A stretch of 64,000 nucleotides of DNA from Sphingomonadaceae bacterium (GCA_030147805.1 JASBUR010000017.1:91858-155857); one strand, 5' to 3'; positions 33,286 to 44,249 are shown, counted from the first letter of the stretch. A program made the numbers and translations. The notes: generated from the sequence alone by a model not told the origin.

Positions 33286-35145
33286 ATGCCGCAACCCGAG
33301 AACCCGATCGAGGACTTCCGGCAGGCGCTCGCCGCGACCTTGCGCGCGCTCGGGCACGAGCGCGAGGCCGATCTCGGCTACACCGCCGACAAGCCGGGAA
33401 TGAGCGGCGCGCAGGCGCGCGTGCCGCAGCCGGCGCGCAACCTGCCCGCCGACCAGGTCGCCGAGGCGCGCGGCTGGGCCGACGCCTTCGCGCTGCGCCA
33501 GCGCCACCATGATCCCAAGCGCCACGCCGCCGACCAGCCGCCGGCCGGACTGCCGCGCGACATCTACAACGCGGTCGAGCAGGCGCGAATCGAGGCGATC
33601 GGCAGCCGCGACATGGCGGGCGTCGCCGCGAATCTGACGCGGATGACCGAAACGCGGATCAAGGCCGACCCGATCGCGCGCGCGCGCACCGAGGCGGAAG
33701 TGCCGCTGGCCACCGCGCTGGCGCTGATGGTGCGCGAGCGGCTGACTGGCGAACTGCCGCCCGCCGCGGCGGTCCCGGCGCTCGCGATGGTGCGCGCCGG
33801 CATCGAGGCGAAGGCCGGCGGCCACCTCGACGAGCTCGTCGCGCGTATCGGCGACCAGGCGGCGTTCAACCTGAGCCTGCGCCGCGTGCTGTCCGACCTC
33901 GGCCTCGCCGACGATCCGGGCGAGGAGCCCGAAGAGGACGACAGCGAGCAGCAGGACGAATCGGACGAGGAGAGCCCCGGCGAGGGCGAGGACGAGTCGG
34001 ACGACGAGGGCGGCGGCTGCGAATCGGACATGGAGACGCGCGCCGAGGAGAGCGACGAGGCGGGTGACGAGGGCGCGACGACGCAATCGGAGATGGACTC
34101 GGACGCGACGTCCGAAAGCGAGATGGGCGAGGAAGGCGAGGAGGGGATGACGCCGTGGCGGCCCAACCAGCCGCTGTCCGACCTGCCGCCCGACTTCGAC
34201 TACAAGGCCTACACCGACAAGTTCGACGAGACGATCGGCGCGGAAGAACTTTGTGATCCGGAGGAGCTGACGCGGCTGCGCGCCTATCTCGACCAGCAGC
34301 TCGTCCATCTGCAGGGCGCGGTCACCAAGCTCGCCAACCGGCTGCAGCGCCGGCTGATGGCGCAGCAGAACCGCGCCTGGGACTTCGACCAGGAGGAAGG
34401 CCAGCTCGATGCGGCGCGGCTGTCGCGCATCGTCGCCAACCCGATGCACGCGCTGTCGTACAAGATCGAGCGCGACACCACCTTCCGCGACACGGTCGTC
34501 ACCTTGCTGATCGACAATTCCGGATCGATGCGCGGGCGGCCGATCTCGATTGCCGCGATCTGCGCCGACATCCTGGCGCGCACGCTCGAACGCTGCGGCG
34601 TCAAGGTCGAGATCCTCGGCTTTACGACGCGCGCCTGGAAGGGCGGCCAGTCGCGCGAGCGCTGGCTGGCGGAAGGGCGGCCGGCGAAGCCCGGCCGGCT
34701 CAACGATCTCAGGCACATCGTCTACAAGACCGCCGACGCGCCGTGGCGGCGCGCGCGCAAGAACCTCGGGCTGATGATGCGCGAGGGGCTCTTGAAGGAG
34801 AATATCGACGGCGAGGCGCTGATGTGGGCGCACCACCGGCTGATCGGCCGCCCCGAGGACCGCCGCATCCTGATGGTCATTTCGGACGGCGCGCCGGTCG
34901 ACGATTCGACGCTCTCGGTCAACAGCGGCAATTATCTCGAGCGCCACCTGCGGCAGGTGATCGGCTGGATCGAGGCGCGCTCGCCGGTGGAGCTGATCGC
35001 CATCGGCATCGGCCACGATGTGACGCGCTACTACAAGAGTGCGGTGACGATCATGGACGCCGAGCAATTGGGTGGCACGATGGTCGAGCAGCTCGCGCAG
35101 CTGTTCGAGGAGGACAAGGGCCCGAAGAAACTGGCGCGGCGGTAG
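33286..35145 (+). CDS. cobT: CobT-type cobaltochelatase subunit
   Basis: 619 residues. The N-terminal half is helical; residues about 211-290 are strongly acidic ([24 protein letters not shown]), typical of CobT. The C-terminal von Willebrand A / integrin-I domain has the metal site DNSGSMRG near 407 and [14 protein letters not shown]. CobT acts with CobS and CobN. Its start lies two bases from the toxin stop, so it is likely transcribed with the toxin-antitoxin pair. Confidence 0.93.
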   Translation: MPQPENPIEDFRQALAATLRALGHEREADLGYTADKPGMSGAQARVPQPARNLPADQVAEARGWADAFALRQRHHDPKRHAADQPPAGLPRDIYNAVEQARIEAIGSRDMAGVAANLTRMTETRIKADPIARARTEAEVPLATALALMVRERLTGELPPAAAVPALAMVRAGIEAKAGGHLDELVARIGDQAAFNLSLRRVLSDLGLADDPGEEPEEDDSEQQDESDEESPGEGEDESDDEGGGCESDMETRAEESDEAGDEGATTQSEMDSDATSESEMGEEGEEGMTPWRPNQPLSDLPPDFDYKAYTDKFDETIGAEELCDPEELTRLRAYLDQQLVHLQGAVTKLANRLQRRLMAQQNRAWDFDQEEGQLDAARLSRIVANPMHALSYKIERDTTFRDTVVTLLIDNSGSMRGRPISIAAICADILARTLERCGVKVEILGFTTRAWKGGQSRERWLAEGRPAKPGRLNDLRHIVYKTADAPWRRARKNLGLMMREGLLKENIDGEALMWAHHRLIGRPEDRRILMVISDGAPVDDSTLSVNSGNYLERHLRQVIGWIEARSPVELIAIGIGHDVTRYYKSAVTIMDAEQLGGTMVEQLAQLFEEDKGPKKLARR

Positions 35146-35154
35146 GGCGCTCGC

Positions 35155-35283
35155 CGGCCCTCCCCGCTTGCGAGCGGGAGAGGCCGGGTGAGGGGGGCGC
35201 GTGGCGAGCCTCCGTCCCCAGCCACCCCGACCCTTCCAGCTTCGCTGGGCCCCTCCCTCGCCCGCAAACCGGCGAGGGGAAGG
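35155..35283. repeat. Intergenic repeat, family C, copy 1
   Basis: Downstream of cobT. Blocks CGCTTGCGAGCGGGAGAGG-CCGGGTGAGGGG and CCCCTCCCTCGCCCGC-CGGCGAGGGG recur, in changed form, at 36968-37110. They look like imperfect GAGGG/CCCTC palindromes and could end transcription. Confidence 0.55.
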
Positions 35284-35368
35284 CCCGATCTCGCAAGATC
35301 CCGAGGGGGTGACGCCCGCGCCCCCGCGCGCTAGCGTGGCCCTGGACAGGGAAAAGGGGCCTCATTTC

Positions 35369-36964
35369 ATGATCAAGTCTTTCGCCGCCGCCACGATCGC
35401 GGCGCTGCTCGCCGGTGCAGCAACGACCGCGGCGCAGGCCCAGGACATCGCGGCGCTGAAGGCGCAGGCGGTGGCCGGCGTCGAGGCGCGCGCGAAGATG
35501 GCGCAGGTGCTCAATGATCAGATCTTCAGCTTCGGCGAGCCGGGGTTCGAGGAGGTCGAGACGTCGAAGCTGATCACCGCGACGCTCGAGAAGAACGGCT
35601 TCAGCGTGAAGCGCGGCATCTCGGGGATGCCGACCGGCTGGGTCGCGACCTGGACGAACCAGGTGAAGGGCAAGCCGGCAGGGCCGGTGATCGCGTTCGG
35701 CTCGGACATCGACGGGGTGCCGCGCACCTCGCAGAAGCCGGGCATTCCCTGGCATGACCCGCTGGTCAAGGACGCGCCGGGCCACGGCGAGGGCCATAAT
35801 TCGGGCAACCCGCTCAACATCGTCGCGGCGCTGGCGGTGAAGGACGTGATGGTCCGCGAGGGCATTCCCGGCACGCTGATGCTGTGGCCGGGGGTCGCCG
35901 AGGAGCTGGTGGCGGCGAAGGCCTATATGGTGCGCGACGGCGTCTTCAAGGACGTCGACGCGGTGCTGTTCACGCATGTCGACGACAATCTCGCGGTTTC
36001 GTGGGGGGCGACGTCGGGCACCGGGCTCGTCTCGGTCGAGTATAATTTCGCCGGCGAGACGGCGCATTCGGCGGGATCGCCGTGGCGCGGCAAGTCGGCG
36101 CTCGACGCGGTCACGCTGATGAACCTCGGCTGGGAGATGCGCCGCGAGCATCTGCGGCCCGAGCAGCGCTCGCATTATGTGATCAAGAAGGGCGGCGACC
36201 AGCCCAACGTCGTGCCCGCCGAGGCGAGCGTCTGGTATTATTTCCGCGAGCAGAGTTTCGACGCGATCGCGAAGAATTTCGAGATCGGCAACAAGATCGC
36301 CGACGCTGCGGCGATGATGACCGACACGACGGTGACGCGCCGCATTCTCGGCACCGCGGCGCCGCGGCATTTCTCGAAGCCGATCGCCGAGGCGGCCTAT
36401 GCCAATATCCAGCAGGTCGGCCTGCCCAAGTGGACCGACGACGAGCAGGCCTTCGCCAAGGCGGTGCAGACCCACCTCAAGGCCAAGAAGGTCGAGGGCC
36501 TGTCGACCGAACTCGAAAAGCTCGAGCCGCCGGCCGAGGAGCCCAAGTCGGGCGGATCGGACGACATCGGCGACGTGTCGTGGGTCGTGCCGACGGTGAC
36601 GCTGCGCTACCCGGCGAACATTCCCGACGTGACCTACCATCACTGGTCGGCGGCGATCGCGATGGCGACGCCGATCGCGCACAAGGGCGTCGTCGCCGGT
36701 GCCAAGGTGATCGCGATGACGACGCTCGACCTGCTGACCAGCCCGACGCTGCTCAAGGAAGCGAAGGCCTATTTCGCCGACGTGCAGACCAAGGAGCAGA
36801 AATATCTGCCGATGATCGGCCCCAAGGACATGCCGCCGGTGACGATCAACGCCGACATGATGGCCGGCTACCGCGCCGAGATGCGCAAGCTCTACTATGA
36901 TCCGGCGAAATACCCGACCTATCTCGACCAGCTCGGCATCAAATTCCCGACGCTGAAGAAATAG
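35369..36964 (+). CDS. Amidohydrolase, M20D-like (AbgB type), exported
   Basis: 531 residues from ATG 35369; signal peptide ends ATTAAQAQ. M20 features are present: AFGSDIDGVP, GHGEGHNSGNPLNIVAALAV (metal His, Asp/Asn region), WPGVAEELVAAKAYMVRDG (base Glu), FTHVDDN, then GETAHSAGSPWRGKSALDA (dimerisation lid). The family includes aminobenzoyl-glutamate and indole-acetyl-amino-acid hydrolases. The insertion KVEGLSTELEKLEPPAEEP near 385 is extra. Flanked on both sides by family C repeats. Confidence 0.9.
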   Translation: MIKSFAAATIAALLAGAATTAAQAQDIAALKAQAVAGVEARAKMAQVLNDQIFSFGEPGFEEVETSKLITATLEKNGFSVKRGISGMPTGWVATWTNQVKGKPAGPVIAFGSDIDGVPRTSQKPGIPWHDPLVKDAPGHGEGHNSGNPLNIVAALAVKDVMVREGIPGTLMLWPGVAEELVAAKAYMVRDGVFKDVDAVLFTHVDDNLAVSWGATSGTGLVSVEYNFAGETAHSAGSPWRGKSALDAVTLMNLGWEMRREHLRPEQRSHYVIKKGGDQPNVVPAEASVWYYFREQSFDAIAKNFEIGNKIADAAAMMTDTTVTRRILGTAAPRHFSKPIAEAAYANIQQVGLPKWTDDEQAFAKAVQTHLKAKKVEGLSTELEKLEPPAEEPKSGGSDDIGDVSWVVPTVTLRYPANIPDVTYHHWSAAIAMATPIAHKGVVAGAKVIAMTTLDLLTSPTLLKEAKAYFADVQTKEQKYLPMIGPKDMPPVTINADMMAGYRAEMRKLYYDPAKYPTYLDQLGIKFPTLKK

Positions 36965-36967
36965 GCG

Positions 36968-37110
36968 GTGAGGGTCCCTCTCCCGCGTTGCGGGAGAGGG
37001 CAGGTAAGGGTGTGCGAGCGTCGGCGAGCCAGCGTCCAGCCCACGCCCTCACCCTCCCACCGCTCCGCGGCGGGCCCCTCCCGCTCCTGCTAGCGGGCGA
37101 GGGCAGCATG
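36968..37110. repeat. Intergenic repeat, family C, copy 2
   Basis: Downstream of the amidohydrolase. CCCTCTCCCGC-GTT-GCGGGAGAGGG is a good 11-bp hairpin, followed by CCCTCACCCTCC and GGGCCCCTCCCGC / GCGGGCGAGGG blocks. It is similar in make-up to 35155-35283, so the gene between is bracketed by the repeat. Confidence 0.55.
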
Positions 37111-37276
37111 GTAGCGATGCTTCGTTCATCTACAGTAAAGCAAACTATTCATTTTCCGTACATCTTCGCATTCACAGACAGTTCAGCCCTGCGCGACCAA
37201 TCTCCACTTCGGAAACCAAAGTAACATCCCAACGTTACTACGACAGGTTCTCCGAGTAAGCGTTCAGGAGGTTGTC
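37111..37276. promoter_or_regulatory. AT-richer promoter region of glycine-zipper gene
   Basis: Less GC-rich than its surroundings. GGAAA (37211-37215), 17 bases, CGTT (37233-37236) is one mismatch from an EcfG-type promoter. AGGAGG precedes the ATG at 37277. Confidence 0.4.
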
Positions 37277-37633
37277 ATGCAGAAGATCATTCTCACCGCC
37301 GTCGCCGCCGCGATGTTCGCCGCCCCCGCGATGGCGCGTCCGCCGCAGCATGCCCCGGCCCATGGCTGGCGCGCGCAGCAGTATCAGCAGCAGTATCAGC
37401 AGCCCCGCTACTATGATGACCGCGCCTATTATGGCGGCCGGTCGGCCTATGCGAACGGCGCCTGCCGCAAGGATTCGAACACCGGCGGTACGATCCTCGG
37501 CGCGCTCGCCGGCGGCGTCGCCGGCAACGTCATCGCCCAGCGCGGCGACAAGACGCTCGGCACCGCGCTCGGTGCGGTCGGCGGCGGCATCCTCGGCCGC
37601 GAGCTCGACAAGCGCAAGTACAGCTGCCGCTAG
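37277..37633 (+). CDS. Glycine-zipper exported protein (17-kDa antigen-like)
   Basis: 118 residues. Signal peptide MQKIILTAVAAAMFAAPAMA; a Gln/Tyr-rich segment (QQYQQQYQQPRYYDDRAYY); then a glycine-zipper pair GGTILGALAGGVAGNVIAQRGDKTLGTALGAVGGGILGREL near 75-113. Such proteins sit in the outer membrane or periplasm and are often induced by envelope or osmotic stress. One Cys pair (ACRK, YSCR) could form a disulfide. A terminator follows. Confidence 0.88.
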   Translation: MQKIILTAVAAAMFAAPAMARPPQHAPAHGWRAQQYQQQYQQPRYYDDRAYYGGRSAYANGACRKDSNTGGTILGALAGGVAGNVIAQRGDKTLGTALGAVGGGILGRELDKRKYSCR

Positions 37634-37652
37634 GGCGGAGCGGATCGACAAG

Positions 37653-37679
37653 GGGCCGCCGGACAACCGGCGGCCCTTT
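37653..37679 (+). terminator. Rho-independent terminator
   Basis: GGGCCGCCGG and CCGGCGGCCC form a 10-bp stem around ACAA, followed by TTT. It closes the glycine-zipper gene. Confidence 0.85.
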
Positions 37680-37693
37680 CTGCCGTCTCATGT

Positions 37694-37727
37694 CATCGTC
37701 ATCCCCGCCGGCGCGGGGATGACGATG
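37694..37727. repeat. Intergenic palindromic repeat, family A
   Basis: CATCGTCATCCCCGC and its exact reverse complement form 15-bp arms around CGGC, between two convergent genes. Relatives occur at 54274, 54425, 56695, 56747 and 61215. Confidence 0.8.
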
Positions 37728-37749
37728 TCGGATGGGGGCAGAGGGGGCC

Positions 37750-39150
37750 TTACTGACCTGCCAGCCGGCTCTTGCGCATGCCGTAGAGCAGGTAGACGAC
37801 CACGCCGAGGACGTTCCACAGCAGGAAATATTCCTGCGTCTTCAGCGGCAGGCTGAAGAACAGGTAGAGGCAGCCGAGCACCGCGCCGATGCCGACCGGC
37901 CAGGCCAGCGGCGTGCGGAACTTGCGGATGGCGTCGGGCGCGCGCACGCGCATCACCAGCATGCAGACCGACACCGCGATGAAGGCGGCGAGCGTGCCGG
38001 CGTTGGCGAGCGCCGCGATGTCCTCGAGCGGCACCAGCCCGGCGATGACGCCGACGATCGCCGCGGTGAACAGCGTGATCCGCACCGGCGATCCGCGGCT
38101 CGAGATTCGCGCGAGGCTCTGCGGCAGCAGGCCGTCGCGCGCCATCACGAAGAAGATGCGGCTCTGCCCGTAGAAGAAGGCGAGGATCACCGTCGGCAGC
38201 GCGACCACCGCGGTGACGCCGAGGTAGGTCGCCGCGGCGGGCTGGTCGAGCTGGCGCAGGATCAGCGCCAGCGGCTCGGGGCTGTTCGAGAATTGCGTGT
38301 AGCTGAGCGCGCCGACCGCCGCGACGGCGACGCCCATGTAGATCACCACGCAGGCGACCATCGAGCCGACGATGCCGATCGCGAGGTCGCGGCTCGGGTT
38401 CTTGGTCTCCTCGGCGGCGGTGGCGATGGCATCGAAGCCGTAGAAGGCGAAGAAGATGATCGCGGCGGCCGCCATAACCCCGACCTCGGCGCCGGCCGGG
38501 CCGCTCTTGGGGAAGCCGAACGGCATGAAGGGATCGAGATTGGCGGCGTTGAAATAGGGCAGCGCCACCGCGACGAAGACGATCAGCGCGACGAGCTTCA
38601 CCAGCACGAGCACGGCGTTGAGCGTCGCCGATTCCTTGGTGCCGACGATGAGCAGCCCCGCCACCACCGCGATGATGAAGATCGCGGGCAGGTTGATGAG
38701 GCCGCCGAGTTCGGGACCCTGCATCAGGCTCATCGGCACGCCGGCCCAGGCCTCGAGCAGCGGCGCCGCATAGCCCGACCAGCCGACGGCCACCGCGCTC
38801 ACCACCAGCGAATATTCGAGGATCAGGCTCCAGCCGATGATCCAGGCGAGCGCCTCGCCGAGCACGACATAGGTGTAGGTATAGGCGCTGCCCGAGGCGG
38901 GGATCATCGTCGCCATCTCGGCATAGGCGAGCGCCGCGAAGGCGCAGATCAGCCCGGCGACCGCGAAGGAGACGATCACCGCCGGGCCGGCCTTGCCGGC
39001 GCCGACGCCGATCAGCGTAAGGATGCCGGTCCCGATGATCGCGCCGACGCCGAGCGCGATCAGGTGCGGCCATGACAGCGTCGCCTTGAGACGATGTTCC
39101 TGCGCGACGTCCTCGAGGCCGATCGCCTTGCGTCTGTTCCAAAATGCCAT
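37750..39150 (-). CDS. APC-family amino-acid permease
   Basis: 466 residues from ATG 39150 (MAFWNRRKAIGLED), supported by GGGGAAAG upstream. Twelve or more membrane segments; segment 1 has the substrate motif GVGAIIGTGILTLIGVGAG, and EMATMIPASGSAYTYTYVVLGE follows. FFAFYGFDAIATAAEETKNPSRDLAIGI is the typical segment-6 region. It resembles YfnA and cationic amino-acid transporters. Divergent from the stress-type gene run at 39251, 100 bases apart. Confidence 0.92.
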   Translation of the reverse strand: MAFWNRRKAIGLEDVAQEHRLKATLSWPHLIALGVGAIIGTGILTLIGVGAGKAGPAVIVSFAVAGLICAFAALAYAEMATMIPASGSAYTYTYVVLGEALAWIIGWSLILEYSLVVSAVAVGWSGYAAPLLEAWAGVPMSLMQGPELGGLINLPAIFIIAVVAGLLIVGTKESATLNAVLVLVKLVALIVFVAVALPYFNAANLDPFMPFGFPKSGPAGAEVGVMAAAAIIFFAFYGFDAIATAAEETKNPSRDLAIGIVGSMVACVVIYMGVAVAAVGALSYTQFSNSPEPLALILRQLDQPAAATYLGVTAVVALPTVILAFFYGQSRIFFVMARDGLLPQSLARISSRGSPVRITLFTAAIVGVIAGLVPLEDIAALANAGTLAAFIAVSVCMLVMRVRAPDAIRKFRTPLAWPVGIGAVLGCLYLFFSLPLKTQEYFLLWNVLGVVVYLLYGMRKSRLAGQ

Positions 39151-39194
39151 TGAACTTTCCCCGAACTTGTTTCGCGGATGGAGCATGGCAGGCG

Positions 39195-39219
39195 GGAACC
39201 CGTCAACCGAAACCCCGTT
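39195..39219 (+). promoter_or_regulatory. EcfG (general stress sigma) promoter
   Basis: GGAAC at 39195-39199 and CGTT at 39216-39219 with a 16-base spacer match the alphaproteobacterial EcfG consensus exactly. It lies 32 bases before the ATG at 39251. Confidence 0.7.
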
Positions 39220-39250
39220 GGTACGGCCTTGCCACTAGGAGGACGGTGCC

Positions 39251-39835
39251 ATGGCTTCTACCCACATGCGCGACGACGCGCCCCCCACCACCGCCCGCGA
39301 TGGCGATCGCCGCGCGCAGGCGGTCGACGGCGACGAAGGCGCCATCGTCGGTCGGACGGTGACGATCAATCGCCCGCGTGACGAGGTCTATGCCTTCTGG
39401 CGCGACTTCGCGAACCTCGCGGGCGTCATGGAGAACGTCGAGCGCATCGACGTGGCCGACCGCGGCCGGTCGCACTGGGTGGTGAAGGCGCCCGGCGGCA
39501 AGACCGTCGAATGGGATGCCGTCGTCACCGAGGACGTCCCCGGCCGGCTGATCGCCTGGGAGTCGGCCGAGGAGGCCGACGTCGACAATCGTGGCCGGGT
39601 CGAGTTCCTCGACGCGGCGCCGGGCCGCGGCACGATGGTGCGCGCGACGATCGCTTACGACCCCCCGGCCGGAATCATCGGCGAGTGGATCGCCAAGTTC
39701 CTGCAGCGCGAGCCCAATCTGCAGGCGCGCCGTGACCTGCGGCGGGTCAAGCAGTTCCTCGAAACCGGTGAGGTCAGCAGTTCGGCGAGCCCGTCGGGCC
39801 GTCCGTCCGAATCGCCGACCGAACAAGCCCTGTAA
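39251..39835 (+). CDS. SRPBCC / cyclase-like protein
   Basis: 194 residues. Residues about 32-150 form an SRPBCC (START-like) fold: [55 protein letters not shown] and [19 protein letters not shown]. Both ends are low-complexity and hydrophilic. The family binds hydrophobic ligands; this subgroup is often in stress clusters. First gene behind the EcfG promoter and 11 bases before the alcohol dehydrogenase. Confidence 0.88.
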   Translation: MASTHMRDDAPPTTARDGDRRAQAVDGDEGAIVGRTVTINRPRDEVYAFWRDFANLAGVMENVERIDVADRGRSHWVVKAPGGKTVEWDAVVTEDVPGRLIAWESAEEADVDNRGRVEFLDAAPGRGTMVRATIAYDPPAGIIGEWIAKFLQREPNLQARRDLRRVKQFLETGEVSSSASPSGRPSESPTEQAL

Positions 39836-39846
39836 GGAAATCACCC

Positions 39847-41040
39847 ATGCGTGCAGTCACCTGGCAGGGCCGTCACGACGTCCGCGTCGATACCGTGCCC
39901 GATCCCGAGATCGTCAATCCGCGCGATGCCATCATCAAGATCACCTCGACGGCGATCTGCGGCTCCGATCTTCACCTCTACGACGGCTACATCCCGACGA
40001 TGCGTGCCGGCGACATCCTCGGCCACGAAAATATGGGCGAGGTGGTGGAGGTCGGCCCGAAGAGCACGCTGAAGAAGGGACAGCGCGTGGTGATCCCCTT
40101 CACAATCTCGTGCGGGCACTGCTTCCATTGCGAAAAGCTGCAATATTCGGCGTGCGACAACGCCAATCCGTCGACGACCTCGGACATGTCCGAAACGCTC
40201 TATGGCTATCCGATGGGCTCGGCCTTCGGTTATGCGCATCTGACCGGCGGCTACGCCGGCGGGCAGGCCGAATATCTGCGCGTGCCCTATTCGGACGTCG
40301 GCCCGATCATCATTCCCGACGGGCTCGACGACGACAAGGTGCTGTTCCTGTCGGACATCCTGCCCACCGGCTGGATGGCGGCAGAGAATGCCGAGATCGA
40401 GCCCGGCGACACCATCGCCGTCTGGGGTTGCGGGCCGGTCGGGCTGTTCGCGATCCAGTCGGCGTTGCTGATGGGCGCGCATCGGGTGATTGCGATCGAT
40501 CACTACCCGCACCGGCTCGAGCTCGCCAAGCAGATGGGCGCCGAGGTCCTCGACTATAAGGAGACCGACATCCGCGAGGCGCTGTTCGAGATGACCGGCG
40601 GCATTGGGCCCGACGCCTGCATCGATTGCGTCGGCATGGAGAGTCACGGCCTCGGCATCGACAACATCGTCGACACGGTGAAGGCGCACACCTTCCTCGG
40701 CACCGACCGGCCGGCGGCGCTGCGTCAGGCGATCCTCGCCTGCCGCAAGGGCGGCCGCGTTTCCGTCCCCGGCGTCTATGGCGGCATGGCGGACAAGTTC
40801 CCGATCGGCGCGCTGATGGAAAAGGGGCTGACGCTCAAGAGCGGCCAGACGCATGTCCAGAAGTACAGCGACATCCTGCTCGAGATGATCATCGACGGGA
40901 AGATCGACACCACCTTCCTCATCTCGCACCACGCCAGCCTCGAGGACGGGCCGGCGATGTACAGGAACTGGCACGACAAGCAGGACGAATATACCAAGAT
41001 CATCCTGCGGCCGGGAATGGAGCGCGCCCATGCCGCGTAG
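39847..41040 (+). CDS. Zinc-dependent alcohol dehydrogenase (formaldehyde-dehydrogenase-like)
   Basis: 397 residues. Catalytic zinc ligands in [12 protein letters not shown] (Cys near 38) and GHENMGEV (His-Glu near 60); structural zinc Cys set [15 protein letters not shown] near 90-110; NAD site [11 protein letters not shown] near 197. The long insertion after DCVGMESHG resembles glutathione-independent formaldehyde dehydrogenases. Overlaps the SDR gene by 11 bases. Probably removes reactive aldehydes or alcohols under stress. Confidence 0.92.
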   Translation: MRAVTWQGRHDVRVDTVPDPEIVNPRDAIIKITSTAICGSDLHLYDGYIPTMRAGDILGHENMGEVVEVGPKSTLKKGQRVVIPFTISCGHCFHCEKLQYSACDNANPSTTSDMSETLYGYPMGSAFGYAHLTGGYAGGQAEYLRVPYSDVGPIIIPDGLDDDKVLFLSDILPTGWMAAENAEIEPGDTIAVWGCGPVGLFAIQSALLMGAHRVIAIDHYPHRLELAKQMGAEVLDYKETDIREALFEMTGGIGPDACIDCVGMESHGLGIDNIVDTVKAHTFLGTDRPAALRQAILACRKGGRVSVPGVYGGMADKFPIGALMEKGLTLKSGQTHVQKYSDILLEMIIDGKIDTTFLISHHASLEDGPAMYRNWHDKQDEYTKIILRPGMERAHAA

Positions 41041-41806
41041 CTTCGCCATCGTCACCGGCGCGTCGTCGGGCATCGGCTTCGAACTGGCGCGCATCGCCGC
41101 CGAGAATGGCCACGACCTGCTGATCGCCGCCGACCGCGATCTCGATGGCGCGGCGGCCAGGTTGCGGGCGCTCGGCGTCGACGTCGAGGCGATCGAGGCC
41201 GATCTCGCGACCCGCGAAGGCGTCGACCGCCTGTATGCGGCCGCGGCCGGCCGGCCGGTCGACGCACTGTTCGCCAACGCCGGCCACGGCCTCGGCCATG
41301 GCTTCCTCGATCAGGATTTCGAGGAGATCCGGCATGTCGTCGACACCAACATCACCGGTACGCTCTACCTGCTCCAGCAAGTGGCGCGCGACATGCGGGC
41401 GCGCAATGCCGGCCGCATCCTGATCACCGGCTCGATCGCCGGCTACCTGCCGGGGAGTTTCCAGGCGGTCTACAACGGCACCAAGGCGTTCATCGACAGC
41501 TTTGGCTGGGCGCTCGCCAACGAGCTGAAGGAGACCGAGGTCAGCGTGACCATCCTAATGCCGGGCCCCACCGAAACCGAATTCTTTGCGCGTGCCGGGA
41601 TGGAGGACACCTATGTCGGCACCGCGTCGAAGGACGACCCCGCCAAGGTGGCGCAGGACGGCTATGACGCGATGATGGCGGGGAGCAGCGAGGTGGTGTC
41701 GGGCTGGAAGAACAAGCTCCAGTCGACGATCGCCAACATCACCCCGGCGCCGATCCTCGCGGAGATGCACCGCAAGCAGGCCGAACCCGGCGGCGGAAGC
41801 CGCTGA
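41030..41806 (+). CDS. Short-chain dehydrogenase/reductase (SDR)
   Basis: 258 residues. Cofactor motif [11 protein letters not shown] near 11-20, NAGHG near 86, and catalytic Ser-Tyr-Lys as [23 protein letters not shown] (Tyr near 152). DHRS7-like/YqjQ type in length. It overlaps the alcohol dehydrogenase by 11 bases and touches the PEBP gene, so the four genes form one unit. Confidence 0.93.
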   Translation: MPRSFAIVTGASSGIGFELARIAAENGHDLLIAADRDLDGAAARLRALGVDVEAIEADLATREGVDRLYAAAAGRPVDALFANAGHGLGHGFLDQDFEEIRHVVDTNITGTLYLLQQVARDMRARNAGRILITGSIAGYLPGSFQAVYNGTKAFIDSFGWALANELKETEVSVTILMPGPTETEFFARAGMEDTYVGTASKDDPAKVAQDGYDAMMAGSSEVVSGWKNKLQSTIANITPAPILAEMHRKQAEPGGGSR

Positions 41807-42468
41807 TGCTCGAGAAGGTCCCCGCGAGCGTGGGGCGGGCGCTCGGGTCGGTTCGCGCCGGCGCGACCAAGCTCGCGCTCTACGATGAGGCCTTTGCGGC
41901 CGCGCCCGAGAGCCTCGAGGTGTCGAGCCCGGCGTTCGCCGATGGCCAGGCGATTCCGGCGCGGCACAGCGCCGACGGCGTGGGCACGTCGCCGGCGCTG
42001 GCGTGGCGGTTGCCCGGCGATGCCGCCGCGCTGGTGCTGATCGTCGAGGATTCGGACAGCCCGTCGCCCGAGCCGCTGGTGCATGCGATCGCCTGGAACC
42101 TCGACGCGGCGAACGACGGGCTGCCCGAAGGGGCGCTGACCGGCGAGCCGTCGGTCCAGACGGGCCGCAATTCCTATTTCCGCACCGACTGGCTGCCCTG
42201 CGATCCGCCGACCGGGCACGGCCCCCACCGCTATGCCTTCCAGCTGTTCGCGCTCGACACGCCGCTGAGCTTCGACTCGCCGCCGGGCCGCGCCGCGCTG
42301 CTCGCGGCAATGAAAGGTCATGTGCTGGCGCGCGGCGCCCTCATCGGCACCTATGAGCGGCAGGCGTCGCCGTCGAAGGGCAAGGCGCCGCTCGTTGCGG
42401 CGGGCGCCGTCGGCATCGTCGCGGGGCTGCTAAGCGTGGCCTTTTGGCGGCTGCGGAAGAGGGACTGA
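41806..42468 (+). CDS. YbhB/YbcL-type PEBP protein with C-terminal membrane anchor
   Basis: 220 residues. The PEBP fold is seen in FADGQAIPARHSADGVGTSPALAWR, LIVEDSDSP (ligand pocket), HAIAWNL and GPHRYAFQLFALD. After about residue 190 there is a membrane helix, APLVAAGAVGIVAGLLSVAF, with a basic WRLRKRD end. Ordinary YbhB proteins lack such an anchor. No signal peptide, so the soluble domain is probably cytoplasmic. Start overlaps the SDR stop. Confidence 0.85.
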   Translation: MLEKVPASVGRALGSVRAGATKLALYDEAFAAAPESLEVSSPAFADGQAIPARHSADGVGTSPALAWRLPGDAAALVLIVEDSDSPSPEPLVHAIAWNLDAANDGLPEGALTGEPSVQTGRNSYFRTDWLPCDPPTGHGPHRYAFQLFALDTPLSFDSPPGRAALLAAMKGHVLARGALIGTYERQASPSKGKAPLVAAGAVGIVAGLLSVAFWRLRKRD

Positions 42469-42534
42469 AGCTCGCTCGAGTTCGCCAGCGGGAGAGGGAT
42501 TGGCCGCGGTCCCCGCACCGGCTACTCTGGTCCC

Positions 42535-42997
42535 ATGCAAACACGGCTGACCCTCAACGGCACGGCGCGCGAGCTCGACATCGCGCCCGCCACGCTTCTC
42601 GTCGACCTGCTGCGCGACGACCTCGCGCTCACCGGTACGCATGTCGGCTGCGACACCAGCCAGTGCGGTGCCTGCAACGTGCTGATCGACGGCGTCGCGG
42701 TGAAATCCTGCACCGTGCTCGCCGTCCAGCTCGACGGGGCGGAGATCACCACGATCGAGGGGTTGGCCAGCGACGGCGCGCTCCATCCGATGCAGGCGGC
42801 GTTCAAGGAGCATCACGGTCTGCAGTGCGGTTTCTGCACGCCCGGCATGGTGATCGCCGGCCTCGACATCGCCCGCCGCCACGGCGGCAGCGCCAGCCGC
42901 GAGACGATCGCGCACGAGCTCGAAGGCAATCTCTGCCGCTGCACCGGTTATCAGAATATCGTCAGCGCCATCGAAGCGGGCAGCAAGGCGATGCAGG

Positions 42998-43005
<8 letters not shown>
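42535..43005 (+). CDS. Iron-sulfur subunit of a molybdenum hydroxylase (CoxS-like)
   Basis: 156 residues. Both [2Fe-2S] clusters are intact: plant-type GCDTSQCGACNVLIDG with SC following (near 40-62), and CGFCTPGM ... LCRCTGYQN (near 100-140). In the family this subunit passes electrons from the molybdopterin subunit to FAD. The FAD subunit gene follows with an eight-base overlap. No molybdopterin-binding large subunit is adjacent on either side. Confidence 0.93.
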
Positions 43006-43783
<778 letters not shown>

Positions 43784-43814
43784 CGCGATGGCCGGACCCT
43801 GGGGAGACACGAAG

Positions 43815-44135
43815 ATGATCCTGACCACCACGCCCTCGATCGAGGGCCGCCCGATCACCGCGCATCTCGGCATCGCCACCGGCGAGGTGATCGTCGGCGC
43901 CAACATCTTCCGCGACCTGTTCGCCGGCATCCGCGACATCGTCGGCGGCCGCGCCGGCTCCTACGAAAGCGCGCTGCGCGACGCGCGCCAGCAGGCGCTG
44001 CGCGAACTCGAGGCCGAGGCGAAGGAACTCGGCGCCGACGCCGTCGTCGCGATCGACCTCGACTATGAGGTGCTCGGGCAGGGCGGATCGATGCTGATGG
44101 TCAGCGCGACCGGCACCGCGGTGAAGCTGGGCTGA
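43815..44135 (+). CDS. YbjQ / UPF0145 family protein
   Basis: 106 residues from ATG 43815 ([11 protein letters not shown]), chosen for GGGGAGAC upstream and family length; ATG 43788 adds nine residues. Marks: [65 protein letters not shown]. Pentameric heavy-metal-binding fold, function unproven. Located 31 bases after the FAD subunit gene. Confidence 0.93.
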   Translation: MILTTTPSIEGRPITAHLGIATGEVIVGANIFRDLFAGIRDIVGGRAGSYESALRDARQQALRELEAEAKELGADAVVAIDLDYEVLGQGGSMLMVSATGTAVKLG

Positions 44136-44249
44136 CCCCCCGCACCGGCGACGCGATACGGCCCGACAGGCCGACGTTGCGTGGGAACCCCGCCGTCGCG
44201 TATGACCCGCGCCATTCAGACAACCCGCAGTTGAAAGGCCTGGGCGGCA

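Noticed and set aside
44170..44200. EcfG-like GGAAC before yebC
   Set aside because: No CGTT at the right distance.
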